Shown here piece by piece: positions 12,300 through 23,078 of a stretch of 64,000 bases of DNA. Positions within the stretch are counted from its first letter, which is position 1. Each line of letters starts with the position of its first letter. The notes beneath the pieces were generated by a model. That model ran no database searches, was not told the origin of the DNA, and saw only the letters and a list, made by a program, of their open reading frames with translations. Source of the stretch: Pseudorasbora parva (Eukaryota; Chordata; Actinopteri; Cypriniformes; Gobionidae). The position numbers and the translations under genes were made by a program. The DNA is taken from NCBI RefSeq assembly GCF_024679245.1, contig NC_090176.1:19785793-19849792 (forward strand), given 5' to 3'.

Positions 12300-13896
12300 C
12301 AGTCCCTGACAAAAGTCTTGTCGCTTGTGAACAAATTGACATAAAGTGCCACTGAACATTTTTTCTTATCAAGAAATTCTTTTTTTTTAAAGAAATGGCT
12401 CATTTTAATCCCACCAGTTTTTCTGATAATGTTTCAGTGAAAAACTAAACTTTCAAAAAGTATTCTAATATTCACAGCTTGGTAAAGCCCATTGAGTCAA
12501 TTTTTGCAAAGACATAAGTGTTGTCGCCTTGTCATATGAGCTTCACCTGTGACTAATAATGGATCAATTAGGTCTCAAGTGTGTATAAAAAGAACCCCAG
12601 TACACTAGACCTTCACATCAACTGCAACTAGACCTCTGCAAACATGCCTAAGATTCACCCTGAGACTAAAGTTTTGATTATCAAGAGGCAGAAGACCAGA
12701 TCCACTGCTGATGTGGCAGACACCTTCAATGTGTCTCAGCGTCAAGTACAGAGGATAAAAAAAAGATTTGAAGAGACTAGAGACGTTTTTGACAAGCCCA
12801 GGTCAGGCAGACCCCGCAAGACAACTGCTCGAGAGGACCGTTTGTTGGCTCGAAAATCCAAGGCCAGCCCATTTTCCACTGCACCTGGTCACCTGAAGTC
12901 CCTGTGTCAACCAGAACAGTTTGTCGGATTCTGTCTCGAAATGGCCTCCATGGTCGAATCAGTGCCCCGAAGCCAACACTAAACAAAAGACAACTGAAAA
13001 ACCGTGTGGCATTTGCCAAGGCCCACAGCCTGCTAAAAGGATGGACGCTGGAAAAGTGGCAGAAGGTGGATTTTTCAGATGAATCTTCTGTTGAATTACC
13101 CCACAGTCACCGCAAATATTGCAGGAGACCTACTGGTGCCCAAATGGATCCGAGATTCACCCAGAAAACAGTGAAGTTTTGTGGCGGAAAAATCATGGTC
13201 TGGGGTTACATCCAGTATGGGTGTGTGCGAGAGATCTGCAGGGTGGAAGGCAACATCAATAGTCTAAAATAACAAGAAATCTTAGCTACCGCTTATATTC
13301 CCAACCATAAAAGAGGCCAAATTCTGCAGCAGGACGGTGCTCCATCGCATACTTCCATCTCCACATCAAAGTTCCTCAAGGCGAAGAAGATCAAGATGCT
13401 CCAGGATTGGCCAGCCCAGTCACCAGACATGACCATCATTGAGCATATGTGGGGTAGGATGAAAGAGGATGCATGGAAGATGAAACCAAAGAATATTGAT
13501 GAACTCTGGGAGACATGCAAGACTGCTTTCTTAGCTATTCCTGCAACCGCATGGATGCAGTCCTTCAAGCTCATGGAAGTCATACAAGATATTAAATTTG
13601 GATCTCACAGCACCACAACTTAATTTGCTGACATATTTTTGTATTTGCAGTAAATATGTTCAATTTCTGTATAGGCGACAAAACTTTTGTCTTGCCAAAA
13701 TTTGACCTTTCTGTCTTGATTAAATGATAAATATTTTTTTCTGTGAAAATTATTTATTTCAGTGCATTAAACATCATTTGGGAGGGTTTTAGCTTTCCAT
13801 TGAGCTATTTCTAACACCAATTGATTAATTAAAAGTCAGGTTAATATCAGGTATTTCTACAAAATAGATAAGCAACAAGACTTTTGTCAGGGACTG
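12300..13896 (+). mobile_element. Tc1-like transposon, 1597 bp
   Basis: The element starts CAGTCCCTGACAAAAGTCTT at 12300 and ends with the inverse AAGACTTTTGTCAGGGACTG at 13896, flanked by TA on both sides (12298-12299 and 13897-13898). Length and target site are canonical for Tc1/mariner. Inner direct-repeat copies of the end motif are present at about 12519-12536 (GTGTTGTCGCCTTGTCAT) and 13673-13695 (GGCGACAAAACTTTTGTC), the IR/DR organisation of Sleeping Beauty-like elements. The central transposase frame is interrupted twice. Confidence 0.95.
12644..13623 (+). pseudogene. Tc1-like transposase, frameshift and stop
   Basis: The transposase binds the element ends through paired-type helix-turn-helix motifs and cuts DNA with a DDE domain. 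The frame opens at 12644 (MPKIHPETKVLIIKRQKTRS), with the first HTH at residues 15-45 (VADTFNVSQRQVQRIKKRF) and a GRPR AT-hook-like motif near residue 55 (SGRPRKTT). One indel near 12885-12900 moves translation into the next frame, which carries the second HTH (VSTRTVCRILSRNGLHGR). The catalytic residues are readable: Asp in DFSDES, Asp in QQDGAPSH, Glu in IIEHMW, with 35 residues between the last two. One in-frame TAA at 13270-13272 replaces what is probably a Tyr codon. Only these two lesions are obvious, so inactivation looks fairly recent. Confidence 0.92.
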
Positions 13897-13898
13897 TA

Positions 13899-15554
13899 TT
13901 TCTCTTTGTCTCATAAGCACACATAGATGACAAAGACATCAATTCATAAACAAATAATCAGGCCGAAAACAATGTAAATAAAACTGGGCCATTATCTTTG
14001 CCTTTCCCAACATGAGAACATACAATGCATTATAAGGTTCATTGAAAGGTATAATTATTGTATTCAAAATACTTGTATAATGCATTATAATTAGGCTTTG
14101 GGTAACGTTCTACTGAACTACTCAGTAAAACGGTTATTTTTCTCAGCATTCTTACTCTATTCTTTACAATGACTGTGGCTTTATATTTGATTGAGAGGCA
14201 CCGCTCCACACAGGCTCTCACCCCAAGCCTCTTGCTGGTGGATGTGGCATAGTATAACCTGATCACGGAGCCTTTGATATGGAGCCGACCTCCAGATGAG
14301 CTCTACCTTGATCTACAGCTGCAGAGATGCTACATGAAAGGAGATGGAGTGAGATGGTGGTGGTGTGTTTACAGAGGCCTCAGATGCACTCATACAGGCA
14401 CACCCACAAGTCAGCATTTTGTGAAGGTTATTGGGAATCTGCTCAGAAGTGCAAATGTTAGATAGTCTAACTGTTAGACAAAGCAAAACAACTGCGTTAA
14501 TATCCTATATAGCGATAAAATGGACAGATCTAGTGCTAAACAGAATGAGCCAGGTGTCATCTGCCTCAGTGACTGCAGGTGCCATCTCTATACAAGTTCC
14601 AACAATCATGGAATACATGGAACAATGATGGGGAAACTCACTATAACAACGCTTTCAGTAGCTCATGTGATTTCAAAACAGCACAGGTTTCCTAACACAC
14701 GGACATTCCTAACGAATGGCAGCGTAGCGGGATAAATCACTTCTATAACATTTTAGTTAATGTCAATCAACTAAAATGTGCTCTACTCTCTTAAACATGA
14801 CATTTTACATTTGTTATGTTTGGACACTACATAAATTAAAAAAAGACTTGCCAGATCTCGATTCAGACACCAGATTGAGTGATTGGTTGGTTGGGTGAGT
14901 GGGCGAGTGGAAAAAAAATATTATCTACTACAAGATTTTTTACAAAATAACATGATATTTACTCAAATGCTACTCTTTATAACTATGTGTCTGACTTATA
15001 AATTATTTGTTTTGATTAAATTGTGTTCCATTAAAATATATGTACCTGATATAATAGTTTGAAATTAACAGTATAAAACAGTTCTACATCACTTTGCCAA
15101 GTGATTTCAATTATTTTAAAAGTCATTTGTTAAACTGTTGTCTGAGGTCAACTTGTTTGACGTTTGCATGGTTTTTACGTTCAAAAACATAATTATGAAT
15201 AAGCAATAGGGCTATTATCTACACTGGTTTTGAGGATCTCCCCTGCATGCTCACATTTTTGTGAGTTTCGGAATTTTTATGGGTATGCCGCACTGAAGAT
15301 TTGGAAGTAAATGCCCATGGCTATGATTGGATAAGATTTGCATATTTAATGAAGTTCAGTATCCTCATCAGTACATGTGAGAATTGTTTTGAAAGTGTGT
15401 GAAGAAATGGCGAGATTATTCTTCCCTCAGGGCTCGCAAAATGTCTTTATCAAACAAACACAATGATTTATTGCTCATCCACCCGCGATTGACTGGAATG
15501 TTATTTTTTATTACTTGGTCTGCCCGATCGGTGGATATAAGTGCAAACCATGCA
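13899..15554. other. Unrecognised AT-rich spacer
   Basis: Nothing coding or clearly repetitive was recognised. A short simple-sequence tract GATTGGTTGGTTGGGTGAGT lies near 14880. Short frames at 14274-14735 show no domain features. Confidence 0.45.
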
Positions 15555-15657
<103 letters not shown>

Positions 15658-16215
15658 AGGTACGTTGCAGACAGCAGGATCAAAACTACTGCAACTGTAT
15701 TTTTCCTAATATCAAGTCAAGAGAGTAAACAACGCACATCAAGAAAGGAATGTTTTTTCACTACTTAACATTGCCTGTCGGTAGGCCGGGCTTACATTTT
15801 GGTAGCCTGTCTGGAAAACATATAACCCCGGGACGTTGAGCCCTGGCACATACATGTCCGAGTCTGACCCCGAAACATCTTCAGCCTTTGACAGCGTGCT
15901 AAGGTATCTTCTGTTAGACACGTACACACAACAGATGTCTAACGATCTGTAACAATGCAATACTATCACATAAAAAAAAGTTTTACTCACATAAGTGTGT
16001 TGCTACATTCATTCATGTAATCTCATCCTGTTTGCAAATCCAGTCTCTTGTTTACAAATGATAAACGATGATCAGAAATGAAGGAACAAACATGCAATGT
16101 CTTCCCCACGTGAGCTAGATATTTATTAAAATGTAAGTTTATCCATACATTCATAATATTGGAATTCAAATGAAGCTTATGTGGTGTGTTTATTGCTTCG
16201 AAGTTTGATCCGGTT
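15658..16215. other. Unrecognised spacer
   Basis: AT-rich, with a more balanced stretch at 15770-15960. No feature recognised. Confidence 0.45.
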
Positions 16216-16495
16216 TACCTCTTGTCAGAGGCATGAGTCGGTGGGCGGGGCTAGAGAATCAGGATTTCTTCTTCTTCTGTTGAGTCGGTGTTTTACTACA
16301 ATCTGACGTCACAGCCTGGTACATGCTGAGATCGATCATTTTCTGGGCCTGGTGTCAATACAATCTTTTATTTGACTAAAAAGGACGTTTTCAGCTCTGA
16401 AACTTACAGGATATTATTATATCACAATGAACTTTTATATATCAAAAGCTCAAGGGAAAGTTGATTTCTCAATTCATGACCCCTATAAATGTCTT
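16216..16495. repeat. Probable dispersed GC-richer repeat
   Basis: Contains GAGTCGGTGGGCGGGGC at 16234, which recurs as GAGTCGGTGGACGGGGC at 35892 in repeat family A. It ends near ATTCATGACCCCTATAA, a frequent cyprinid repeat end. Boundaries are uncertain and no terminal repeat pair is evident. Confidence 0.4.
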
Positions 16496-17129
16496 TACAG
16501 TATACAACAGCAAAATAACCAAAACCCATAGCGACACTGACCAAGCAAAGGAATATAGTAAACGACAGGATTAAAAAAATAAAATAAATTATTTCCATTT
16601 TTTTTCCACAAAATTATGCTTAATTATGTATGAAAAGCACATACTTTCTTTCTTCTGCTCTATCTGCTCTCCCAGTCAAAGACACACACGTACACTACAG
16701 ACACACACTCGCACAGAAACATGTTGTCAGTACTGCTCTGACAATTTTATGAGTAAAATAGTTCCGCAACTTAAAAGCTACATGACATTTCTCACTACTG
16801 GCAACTAGCAAAGTCATAAATGCGCTGTTCTTCGCATTAGAAGAAGCTGATAACAAACACTGTTAAAAGAAGAGACACAGACAAATTCAATGGCCACTCG
16901 TCAATTATTCCTTACATACAGATTACTATCAGTTTTTTTTTTTAATCTCACAGAATTTTAGATGTTTGTGCTTCAAATTATCTACATTTATTCATTTAGA
17001 AAACATCCAATTATCAGGTCATGTACATTACGCCATATTCTGTAAACTCTGGTGTCCAAGATAAACTTTTTCCATGCATAAAAGGACTGTTTGTATTGTA
17101 CACACAAACAGATGCTGGGTTTCCATGTT
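16496..17129. other. Unrecognised AT-rich spacer
   Basis: AT-rich with short CA tracts near 16680-16720. Nothing else seen. Confidence 0.45.
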
Positions 17130-17440
17130 TAATGGAGACTTTCCATTCTACATAATGATTTTTATACAGTACAAACTGTATATATTATCCCTACTATAAC
17201 TCTAACCCTATCCCTAAACCTACCCATCAAAGAAAACTTTCTAAAAAATGTCAAAAAGCATAATTTAGCATAATGTATATGCTGTTTTCCTTATAGGGAC
17301 CAAAAATGTGTCCCCATAAGGTCAAATAATTTTTATAATTTTTTTATTACCATCATTGTGGGGACACATAATGTAGGGATTACTTGAAACACACACACAT
17401 CTATGCATGTGCACACGCAAACGCACACACTTTATTTATT
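17130..17440 (+). repeat. CA-linked cyprinid repeat, copy 3
   Basis: Shares TTTTTATACAGTACAAACTG, then CCCTAAACCTACCCATCA, with 6074-6705, and again ends in CACACACACA at 17391-17436. The CCCTAAACC motif looks telomere-like but occurs as a single module in each copy, not in tandem. Confidence 0.65.
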
Positions 17441-17502
17441 ACTTATTTCTGACAAACATAGCAGGGCAGGTCACTGTGTCCAAGAAGATGACTCACAGTA
17501 AG

Positions 17503-17610
17503 TCTCAATCAGCTCCCTAGTTCAGTAGACTGGGCACTGATCAGGAAATAAGTCAATGGGATGACTCCCTGATCAGTGCCCTGACTACTGAACTAGGGAG
17601 CTAATTGAGA
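17503..17610. repeat. Perfect-type foldback, 43-bp arms
   Basis: The arm TCTCAATCAGCTCCCTAGTT... at 17503-17546 is the inverse of 17567-17610 (...AACTAGGGAGCTAATTGAGA), with about 20 bp between. CCTGATCAGTGCC appears in both arms. Two or three mismatches are visible. It may be a MITE or a cruciform-forming end fragment of a DNA element. Confidence 0.8.
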
Positions 17611-19243
17611 TGTACCCTCAGTCTCCATCTCTTCAAAGGACTGCACCTGTCACAAAAACTTCCAACATGATGCCTTCTTACAAGGAAAGTTCTACATATG
17701 GGCTGCCACATGTTCTGTAAAAAATAAATAAAAAAAGATAGATGTCTGATGGTTAAATATCCACTGAGGTTTGACGTTAAAATACACAACAGATGTTTTG
17801 TGTAGTTGAGGATTTCTACTTCTACTTTATCCATGCTGTCATTAATAAAGTTGCCAGTAACTTTTTTTGTGTGTTTACATTTTTACTTAAGCCAATTTTT
17901 TACCTCCATTTGATATTTGACGAATTATCATTTTGAACCTGTGGGTTCAAATATTTAATGACTATCTTCTTTAAAAGATGTAAATGTGCAATTCTTCATT
18001 TTCCAGTAGTTTCCGCCCAACTCAGAAGGAGATGGTCCACTCCTTAGGTTTTTCTGAAGGTGCTTTGGCTACACACTCACATGGAAATTTGTAACTATTT
18101 TTCAGTTTTCAATTTTTTTTTGTATGAACTGAGGATTACGTTTAGGAGTGGACCTCAAACCGTGGCCATGATTGCTTGTTTTAATACTAGTCTTTTGAAA
18201 CCCATTGTTCTTGACAAGTAGTATACTGCAGTGTTTGATTGATATATGAATGAACGAGCATAAACAGCTTTCAATGTTGTGCTAATTCAGCATCATGTAT
18301 ACGGCAGTTGATTTGAAGCCATGTGGGTCAATCATATAATACGGAAGGCTTCATCTCTTAAGCAGTTAAAGTGATTACACTGCGGACACATTTTCCAGGA
18401 ATGCGTGTATATATGTGTGTTATTTGACAAATTTGTGTGTACACACATTTAACGCTCATTGTAAATGCACTAGGTGTTCTCCCTCAAGCACTCAAGTTCA
18501 CATGCCAAGTTACTTACAACCTCACCCAATCAAGCCCTTTAGGCTCTGAGGATCTCCTATTGGCTGCTGTGTGGCTTTAGGATGCTGTGATTGGGTCGAT
18601 CAATAAGAAGAGGGGACAGAAATGAAGGCTGAAAAAGCAGAGATTACTCTCAACCTCGAGCATTTCCTCCCCTTTTGTGGCCTTCCTCATCACTTGAATG
18701 CACCAGGTGTCTGTCTCACTGATACAGCTTGACGATTTGGCCTAGATTCCCACAATCCAATCAGGACCCTCTTCTCCCTGACTCTGGTTTCAAACAGGGA
18801 GCCCACGCTGATGCTGACAGTTCTCCGTGGTTCCCGGAGGAGGTCTGAAATAGTTATTTACCTAGGTCTGAGTGGAGAATCTACGGCTTTCTGATCTCAA
18901 GTAACCTCAGTATCTGAGAGCTGTCAGTTTGTGTTAATGATTTTGCTGGATATTCTGTGGTTGAATGTCAATGGATTTATTATTCTATCATACTGTTCTC
19001 CTCACGCACTAAACCTGCCCTCTGGCAAGAGTTCATCCTGTGTTGATCTGTGATGTGCAATACAAAATAAAAAAGAACAATTGAAGTCATGTACGGCATC
19101 AGAAGGAGACTGTTGTCTTGGTTTCGTTTAGAGATGGAATGTATATGCGTTTAGAGATATGAAATATGTTTTGCCATGCATAAAATGATTCTGTCATATT
19201 GAGCTTTTTGATAAAACTTCTCCTAGACCATTTGTCCTATTAA
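17611..19243. other. Spacer with a GC-balanced block at 18480-18990
   Basis: No coding homology. 18480-18990 is less AT-rich and looks unique (for example CACCCAATCAAGCCCTTTAG and GGGAGCCCACGCTGATGCTG), so it may be non-repetitive genomic DNA. A plus-strand hexamer AATAAA with poly-A-like flank near 19065 is not tied to any gene. Confidence 0.4.
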
Positions 19244-19346
19244 AAGGATAGTTCACCCAAGAATGAAGATTTGACGTTTATCTGCTTACCCCCAGGGCAT
19301 CCAATATGTAGGTGTCTTTGTGTCTTCAGTAGAACAAAACAGTATT

Positions 19347-19348
<2 letters not shown>
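19244..19348 (+). repeat. MITE family B left arm
   Basis: Begins AAAGGATAGTTCACCCAAGA, the terminal motif of family B, and runs to the TA array. The opposite arm is not found on the far side. Confidence 0.6.

Positions 19349-19422
<74 letters not shown>
19349..19422. repeat. (TA)n microsatellite
   Basis: About 36 TA units on the left side of an inverted repeat. Confidence 0.95.
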
Positions 19423-19425
<3 letters not shown>

Positions 19426-19440
19426 AACAGCTGTGAGCAC

Positions 19441-19575
19441 GCCATCACTTCCGCTGGATGAGGTCAAATTACACAATATGGGATATCTCAATGGGATGCA
19501 AGCAGCGGAAGTAATGTCTTGCGCATATCATACGTCATATCGTGTAATTTGACCTCATCCAGTGGAAGTGATGGC
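19441..19575. repeat. Inverted repeat, 34-bp arms, between two TA arrays
   Basis: Arm 19441-19474 (GCCATCACTTCCGCTGGATG...) is the inverse of 19542-19575 (...CATCCAGTGGAAGTGATGGC) with one mismatch. The 67-bp loop also repeats GCGGAAGT. TA arrays lie on both outer sides, so the whole 19349-19637 block is a strong candidate for cruciform extrusion. Confidence 0.85.
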
Positions 19576-19580
19576 AGTCT

Positions 19581-19583
<3 letters not shown>

Positions 19584-19637
<54 letters not shown>
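19584..19637. repeat. (TA)n microsatellite
   Basis: About 26 TA units on the right side of the inverted repeat. Confidence 0.95.
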
Positions 19638-19639
<2 letters not shown>

Positions 19640-20189
19640 TAACAAGTTAATTAATGAGGAACAGATGAATAGGATTAATCAATGAAACACATAGGAAAAC
19701 TGGAGCAAAGGAAAACGGCCAAACACAAACTGAAAACAAAGACAAAGATCTACTCCTAAACAAAATTTTCAGTGTATGTGTGTGTGAGAGACCAATCCCG
19801 GAAAGTAGGGACACAAGTCGGTTCTGGGGCATTTGTAAGTTATTCACAGATTGTGAAAATGTAGTCCCCAAGGTTTCCAGTAATGTGTAACACATGGAAA
19901 TCTGATAATATTTGGAGAAGTCGTGGCCATTTGAAGGTATGCATTTAACATGTTTACAAGGGAGAAAACGGCCTCTAAAATGTTTGCAGTTCTCATGTTC
20001 TCACCTGCTGGGAGTGATAATAGGGCTCATTTACCTCTAATTTAGATAAGCCATACCCCCTGTAAAGCTCCCCATGTAAAGCTACATGGTTGCATAGCAA
20101 TGACAGATGCAACGGGAAAAATCGGGCCGCATACTAGTAATAATAGCAGCATACTATTAATAATAATGGATCGCAGATGCTAACATTAC
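19638..20189. other. Unrecognised spacer
   Basis: AT-rich, with a short (TAA)-like tract near 20140-20170. No feature recognised. Confidence 0.45.
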
Positions 20190-20332
20190 ATTGTAAATAA
20201 AATTTAATTGAAAAATGTTCTAGTGACTGATCACATCTAAATTTTTCAGTTGACCAAATTGAATTCCTGTGAATTGATGCAATTTAATTCACAGAAATTC
20301 AATTTGGCCAACTGAAAAATGTAGATGTGATC
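20190..20332. repeat. MITE family C, copy 2, truncated at the gypsy junction
   Basis: AGTGACTGATCACATCTAAA and the following CAGTTGACCAAATTGAAT match copy 1 at 11771-11810. The returning arm CAATTTGGCCAACTGAAAAA ends at GATGTGATCA (20332). The outer part of this arm and its terminal repeat are missing, and retroelement coding sequence begins at the next base. Confidence 0.75.
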
Positions 20333-20338
20333 AAATAC

Positions 20339-20719
20339 CCCGGTATTCTACGATAACGCTGCCGAACTGAAACATCATCCACAAGGGGAATATCGTGAGC
20401 CAACATACTAGTGCATCTCAAATCCCCCTCATGGGCTGAAAATACTGACTGATATCTATGAAGCAATGCCCTCACTTGACTTACTGCCTTCCCCAATAGT
20501 CCTGGCAATTCTAGAACATTAATTTGTTCTTCTATTGTGAGATCTACCTGGGGGACCGGAGTCTGAAAAGTGGCGACAGCAGATCGAACCTCCGCCACAT
20601 CTGGGGGCAAGCTGACTACAAGCACCTGATCCAACGTTCCTAGAAGACTGGGATTGGGCCAAAGTACTCATCTGCTCCAAGCGTTCTCGCATCTGCACCA
20701 CATAGGACATGACATTCAT
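20339..20719 (-). pseudogene. Gypsy spacer and pre-RT linker
   Basis: The minus translation from about 20634 gives a Pro/Val-rich linker and then ALLHRYQSVFSAHEGDLRC and DDVSVRQRYRRIP, the typical stretch just before the RT finger domain in gypsy elements (a VF...H.I....RQR.RR pattern). It stops exactly where RT should begin. Upstream (20640-20719) MSYVVQMRERLEQMSTLAQ matches the region after integrase. The two parts are in different frames and an intervening block appears deleted. This placement is the evidence that RT lay downstream of integrase. Confidence 0.75.
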
Positions 20720-20739
20720 CGGCTCATTCTTTCTCCGGC

Positions 20740-21110
20740 CTCCCTCTCATATTTATCAAAGCAGATCAAGTGGACCTCTCACCTCATGTCCATATAGAAG
20801 TTAAAATGGAGAAAACCCTGTAGATGATTGGGGCACTTCTCTATAGGCGAACAGGAGATAGGGGAGCCATTGGTCCCAATCTTTGCTGGATTCCCAAACA
20901 AACTTGCGTAACATCTGTTTGAGGGTCTGGTTGAACCTTTCTGTGAGCCCATATGTCCGTCAAAATCTCACAAGGAAATCCAACTTTCCAAAGGAAACAC
21001 TTCTGGATACCTGGTAGCATAGTCAGTTACAACAAGCATAAACCGGTTACCTGAGCTACTTTTCTCAATCGGCTCGACAACATCCATCCCCAGTCTTTAA
21101 AACAGACTGC
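20740..21110 (-). pseudogene. Gypsy integrase core, deleted and frameshifted
   Basis: After a frameshift near 21095 the translation shows GMDVVEPIEKSSSGNRFML and VVTDYATRYPEVFP, the start of the retroviral-type integrase core with the first catalytic Asp. A short GFPCEILTD follows, holding the second Asp, and then GLTERFNQTLKQMLRKFV with the catalytic Glu. About 40 residues normally between the last two blocks are missing. Downstream DWDQWLPYLLFAYREVPQ and LLYGHEVRGPLDLL are the conserved core end. Not functional. Confidence 0.8.
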
Positions 21111-22457
21111 CTGTGATGGGATGCGGTTGGAGAAAAACCGACCCGGGCCCTGCGCAGAAACCTTTTGACACACTGGGCAACTCCTACAATATTGGGTTAC
21201 CTCTGCCTTCAATCCAGGCCAATAAAAATGCCTTCTAATCCTTGAAAGAGTTTTAGATTTCCCCAGGTGGCCGGCCCAGGGAATCGAATGGCCCAGGAAA
21301 AGGATAGCATTGTGGACACCTTGAGGTACCATCAGCTGTGTCCCAGCCCTAAAATGACGGCAAAGGATTCCCTGTTGAATGAAGAATCTTCCCCTGTTGA
21401 AGTCTGTGTCAATATTTCCTGCCTCCTCTTGCTTTGCACTCTCCCAGAATGGGATGAGGCTGGCATCCTCCTGATGCAACTGAACAATGTTACTCTGCAG
21501 CTTAAATTCTAAGGGACAGTCAGAGATGGAGTCAACTGGCATTTTAGAAGCATTATATTTAATTTTGTTCAACCTTTTTTGTCGACAGTTTTTCCTGGGC
21601 TTTAAAGACTTGGCAGTTTCTACCTCATTGTCAAAGAAAGGTAGGGCTCTAAGCAACTGCTCCCCTTCTTCCCCATGACTAGCTTTTGATCGAGTGAGGA
21701 CAATATTACAGGAGAGTAATGGCTGTAACAAGAGCACTGGCAGGTAATGACCCATAACCACTGGAAATGCTAGGTTGTCTGCCACACCCACATTTAGGAG
21801 ATAGGTTTGTTCTTTTACCTTTAGATACACCTCTGCCATAGGCAGCAACTTTTCTTCACCATGAACACAGCGGATTGATTTTTTCCCACTGAAGTCAAGT
21901 AAATTATACGCTATATACTTGTGATGTACAAGGGTCTGAACACTTCCAGTGTCAACCAGGGCCTGCAATTCGCTTCCATTTACCTCCACGGTGGTCGTTA
22001 GTTCTAACCAGTCGACATGCACAGGTGGACTTGTAAAACCCCTCAGCACATAACACAGGTGAGTTGTCTTTACAGTATTTTTATGGCACATAGGTTTTGT
22101 GTGGCCTTCCTGACAACATAGATAACAGATGGGCACTTTCCTTTGGGGTTTAAAAGGAGTCGGAAATGCAGGTCCTCCTCCAGGAGGCTTACCAGCACTG
22201 GTGAAACTTCTCTGGGTTTGCTGATGGAGGCTTTGTCTATGATCATCCCTGCTCATTTCCCACACCCATGGCTGGTTCCTCTTACGTGCGCCCACAAACA
22301 TGTCGGCCAGCGTTGCAGCTTGGGCAGCAGTTTTAGGATCATGCTCCCGCATCCACACCTGGAGCTCAGAGGAAAGCATTCTCAGAAATTGTTCAAGATT
22401 CATGATTTCACCAACCTCCTCAACTGTTTTACCCGCATGGCTGGACCCACTTCCCAT
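21111..22457 (-). pseudogene. Gypsy gag C-terminus, protease and integrase zinc domain
   Basis: An open minus frame of about 450 codons. In order: the C-terminal half of a SCAN-like domain (LEQFLRMLSSELQVWMREHD, then LADMFVGARK), a CCHC knuckle CYLCCQEGHTKPMC at residues 111-124, an aspartic protease with LVDTGSVQTLVHHKYI near residue 167, a variable linker, then the HHCC integrase domain (GHSIPWAGHLGKSKTLSRIR ... YCRSCPVCQK). The protease and integrase zinc domain are adjacent with only a linker between them and no RT, which is the key structural observation. The start Met is not the true gag start; gag begins upstream at about 23078. Confidence 0.88.
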
Positions 22458-23078
22458 AGAGTTCTTTTAATCGCACATAATTCTTTAGGACTCTCCAGTG
22501 GTTCAATTTCCAGAGAAGGGAACTGTTGTCTGTATGTTTCTTGATTTATGTCATATTTTCTTAAGATTGCCGATTTCATCTTTTCATAGTCAAGTGCCTC
22601 ATCACTATCCATTTGGACATATGCAGCCTTCCCCGTCAAGACTGGAATTAAACGCAAGGCCCAATCATCCTTTGGCCACCGGCAAACGGCTACAATCCTT
22701 TCAAAAGTAATTAGAAAGTGTTCTATATCATCAGAATCAGCCAATTTCTCAAGTTTCTTTAAACTGACACTGACCTGCATCACGGGTCTCTGACAGATCC
22801 TTCTAACCAGTAGTAGACTGAGACAGCGGGCGGCCAGAGACTGCATCCTCCTATTCCAAACGGTCCCCATCAGTCAACAATGCATTAGACATTGGAGTTG
22901 TGCGGGCCTGCACCTCCAGTTGTAACAAATTAAACTGATACTGCAGAGATTTAAAACGACACTCTTGATGAGCATACTCTTGAATCTGGTGAGTTTTTCG
23001 GGCATCCACCTTTGTCATGTGGGCTCTAAACAGGCCAGTCAGGTCTGCTATGGTGGGCTCTCTGCTTTCAGACTCCAT
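22430..23078 (-). pseudogene. Gypsy gag N-terminus with SCAN-like half
   Basis: Starts MESESREPTIADLTGLFRAH at 23078, a plausible gag start with a coiled-coil-like N-terminus (QEYAHQECRFKSLQYQFNLL). A frameshift near 22860 leads to the frame 22870-22400 with LADSDDIEHFLITFERIVAV, then RLIPVLTGKAAYVQM and LRKYDINQETYRQQF, the N-terminal half of a SCAN-like or capsid-C-type domain. Two further indels near 22440-22460 connect to the next frame. Gag proteins of this type assemble the retroelement particle. Confidence 0.8.

Larger units (their letters stand above)
20333..23078 (-). mobile_element. Truncated Ty3/gypsy element, Gmr1-like
   Basis: Reading on the minus strand the domains are: gag with a SCAN-like region, CCHC zinc knuckle, aspartic protease, integrase zinc-binding domain, integrase core, then the linker that precedes reverse transcriptase. 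RT, RNase H and the 3' LTR are missing because the element ends at the MITE junction at 20332. In ordinary Ty3/gypsy elements integrase follows RT; here it is upstream. Gmr1-like elements of deuterostomes are known for this Ty1/copia-like order, and SCAN domains of vertebrate zinc-finger proteins are thought to descend from Gmr1-like gag. Several frameshifts and an internal integrase deletion make this copy dead. No LTR pair can be identified. Confidence 0.85.

Noticed and set aside
17200..17235. Interstitial telomeric repeat
   Set aside because: CCCTAAACC occurs once per repeat copy here and at 6500, 38540, 59940 and 60670, not in tandem (TTAGGG)n arrays.
21027..22457. Host SCAN-domain gene
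   Set aside because: The SCAN-like region is directly followed by CCHC, protease and integrase domains, so it is retroelement gag-pol.
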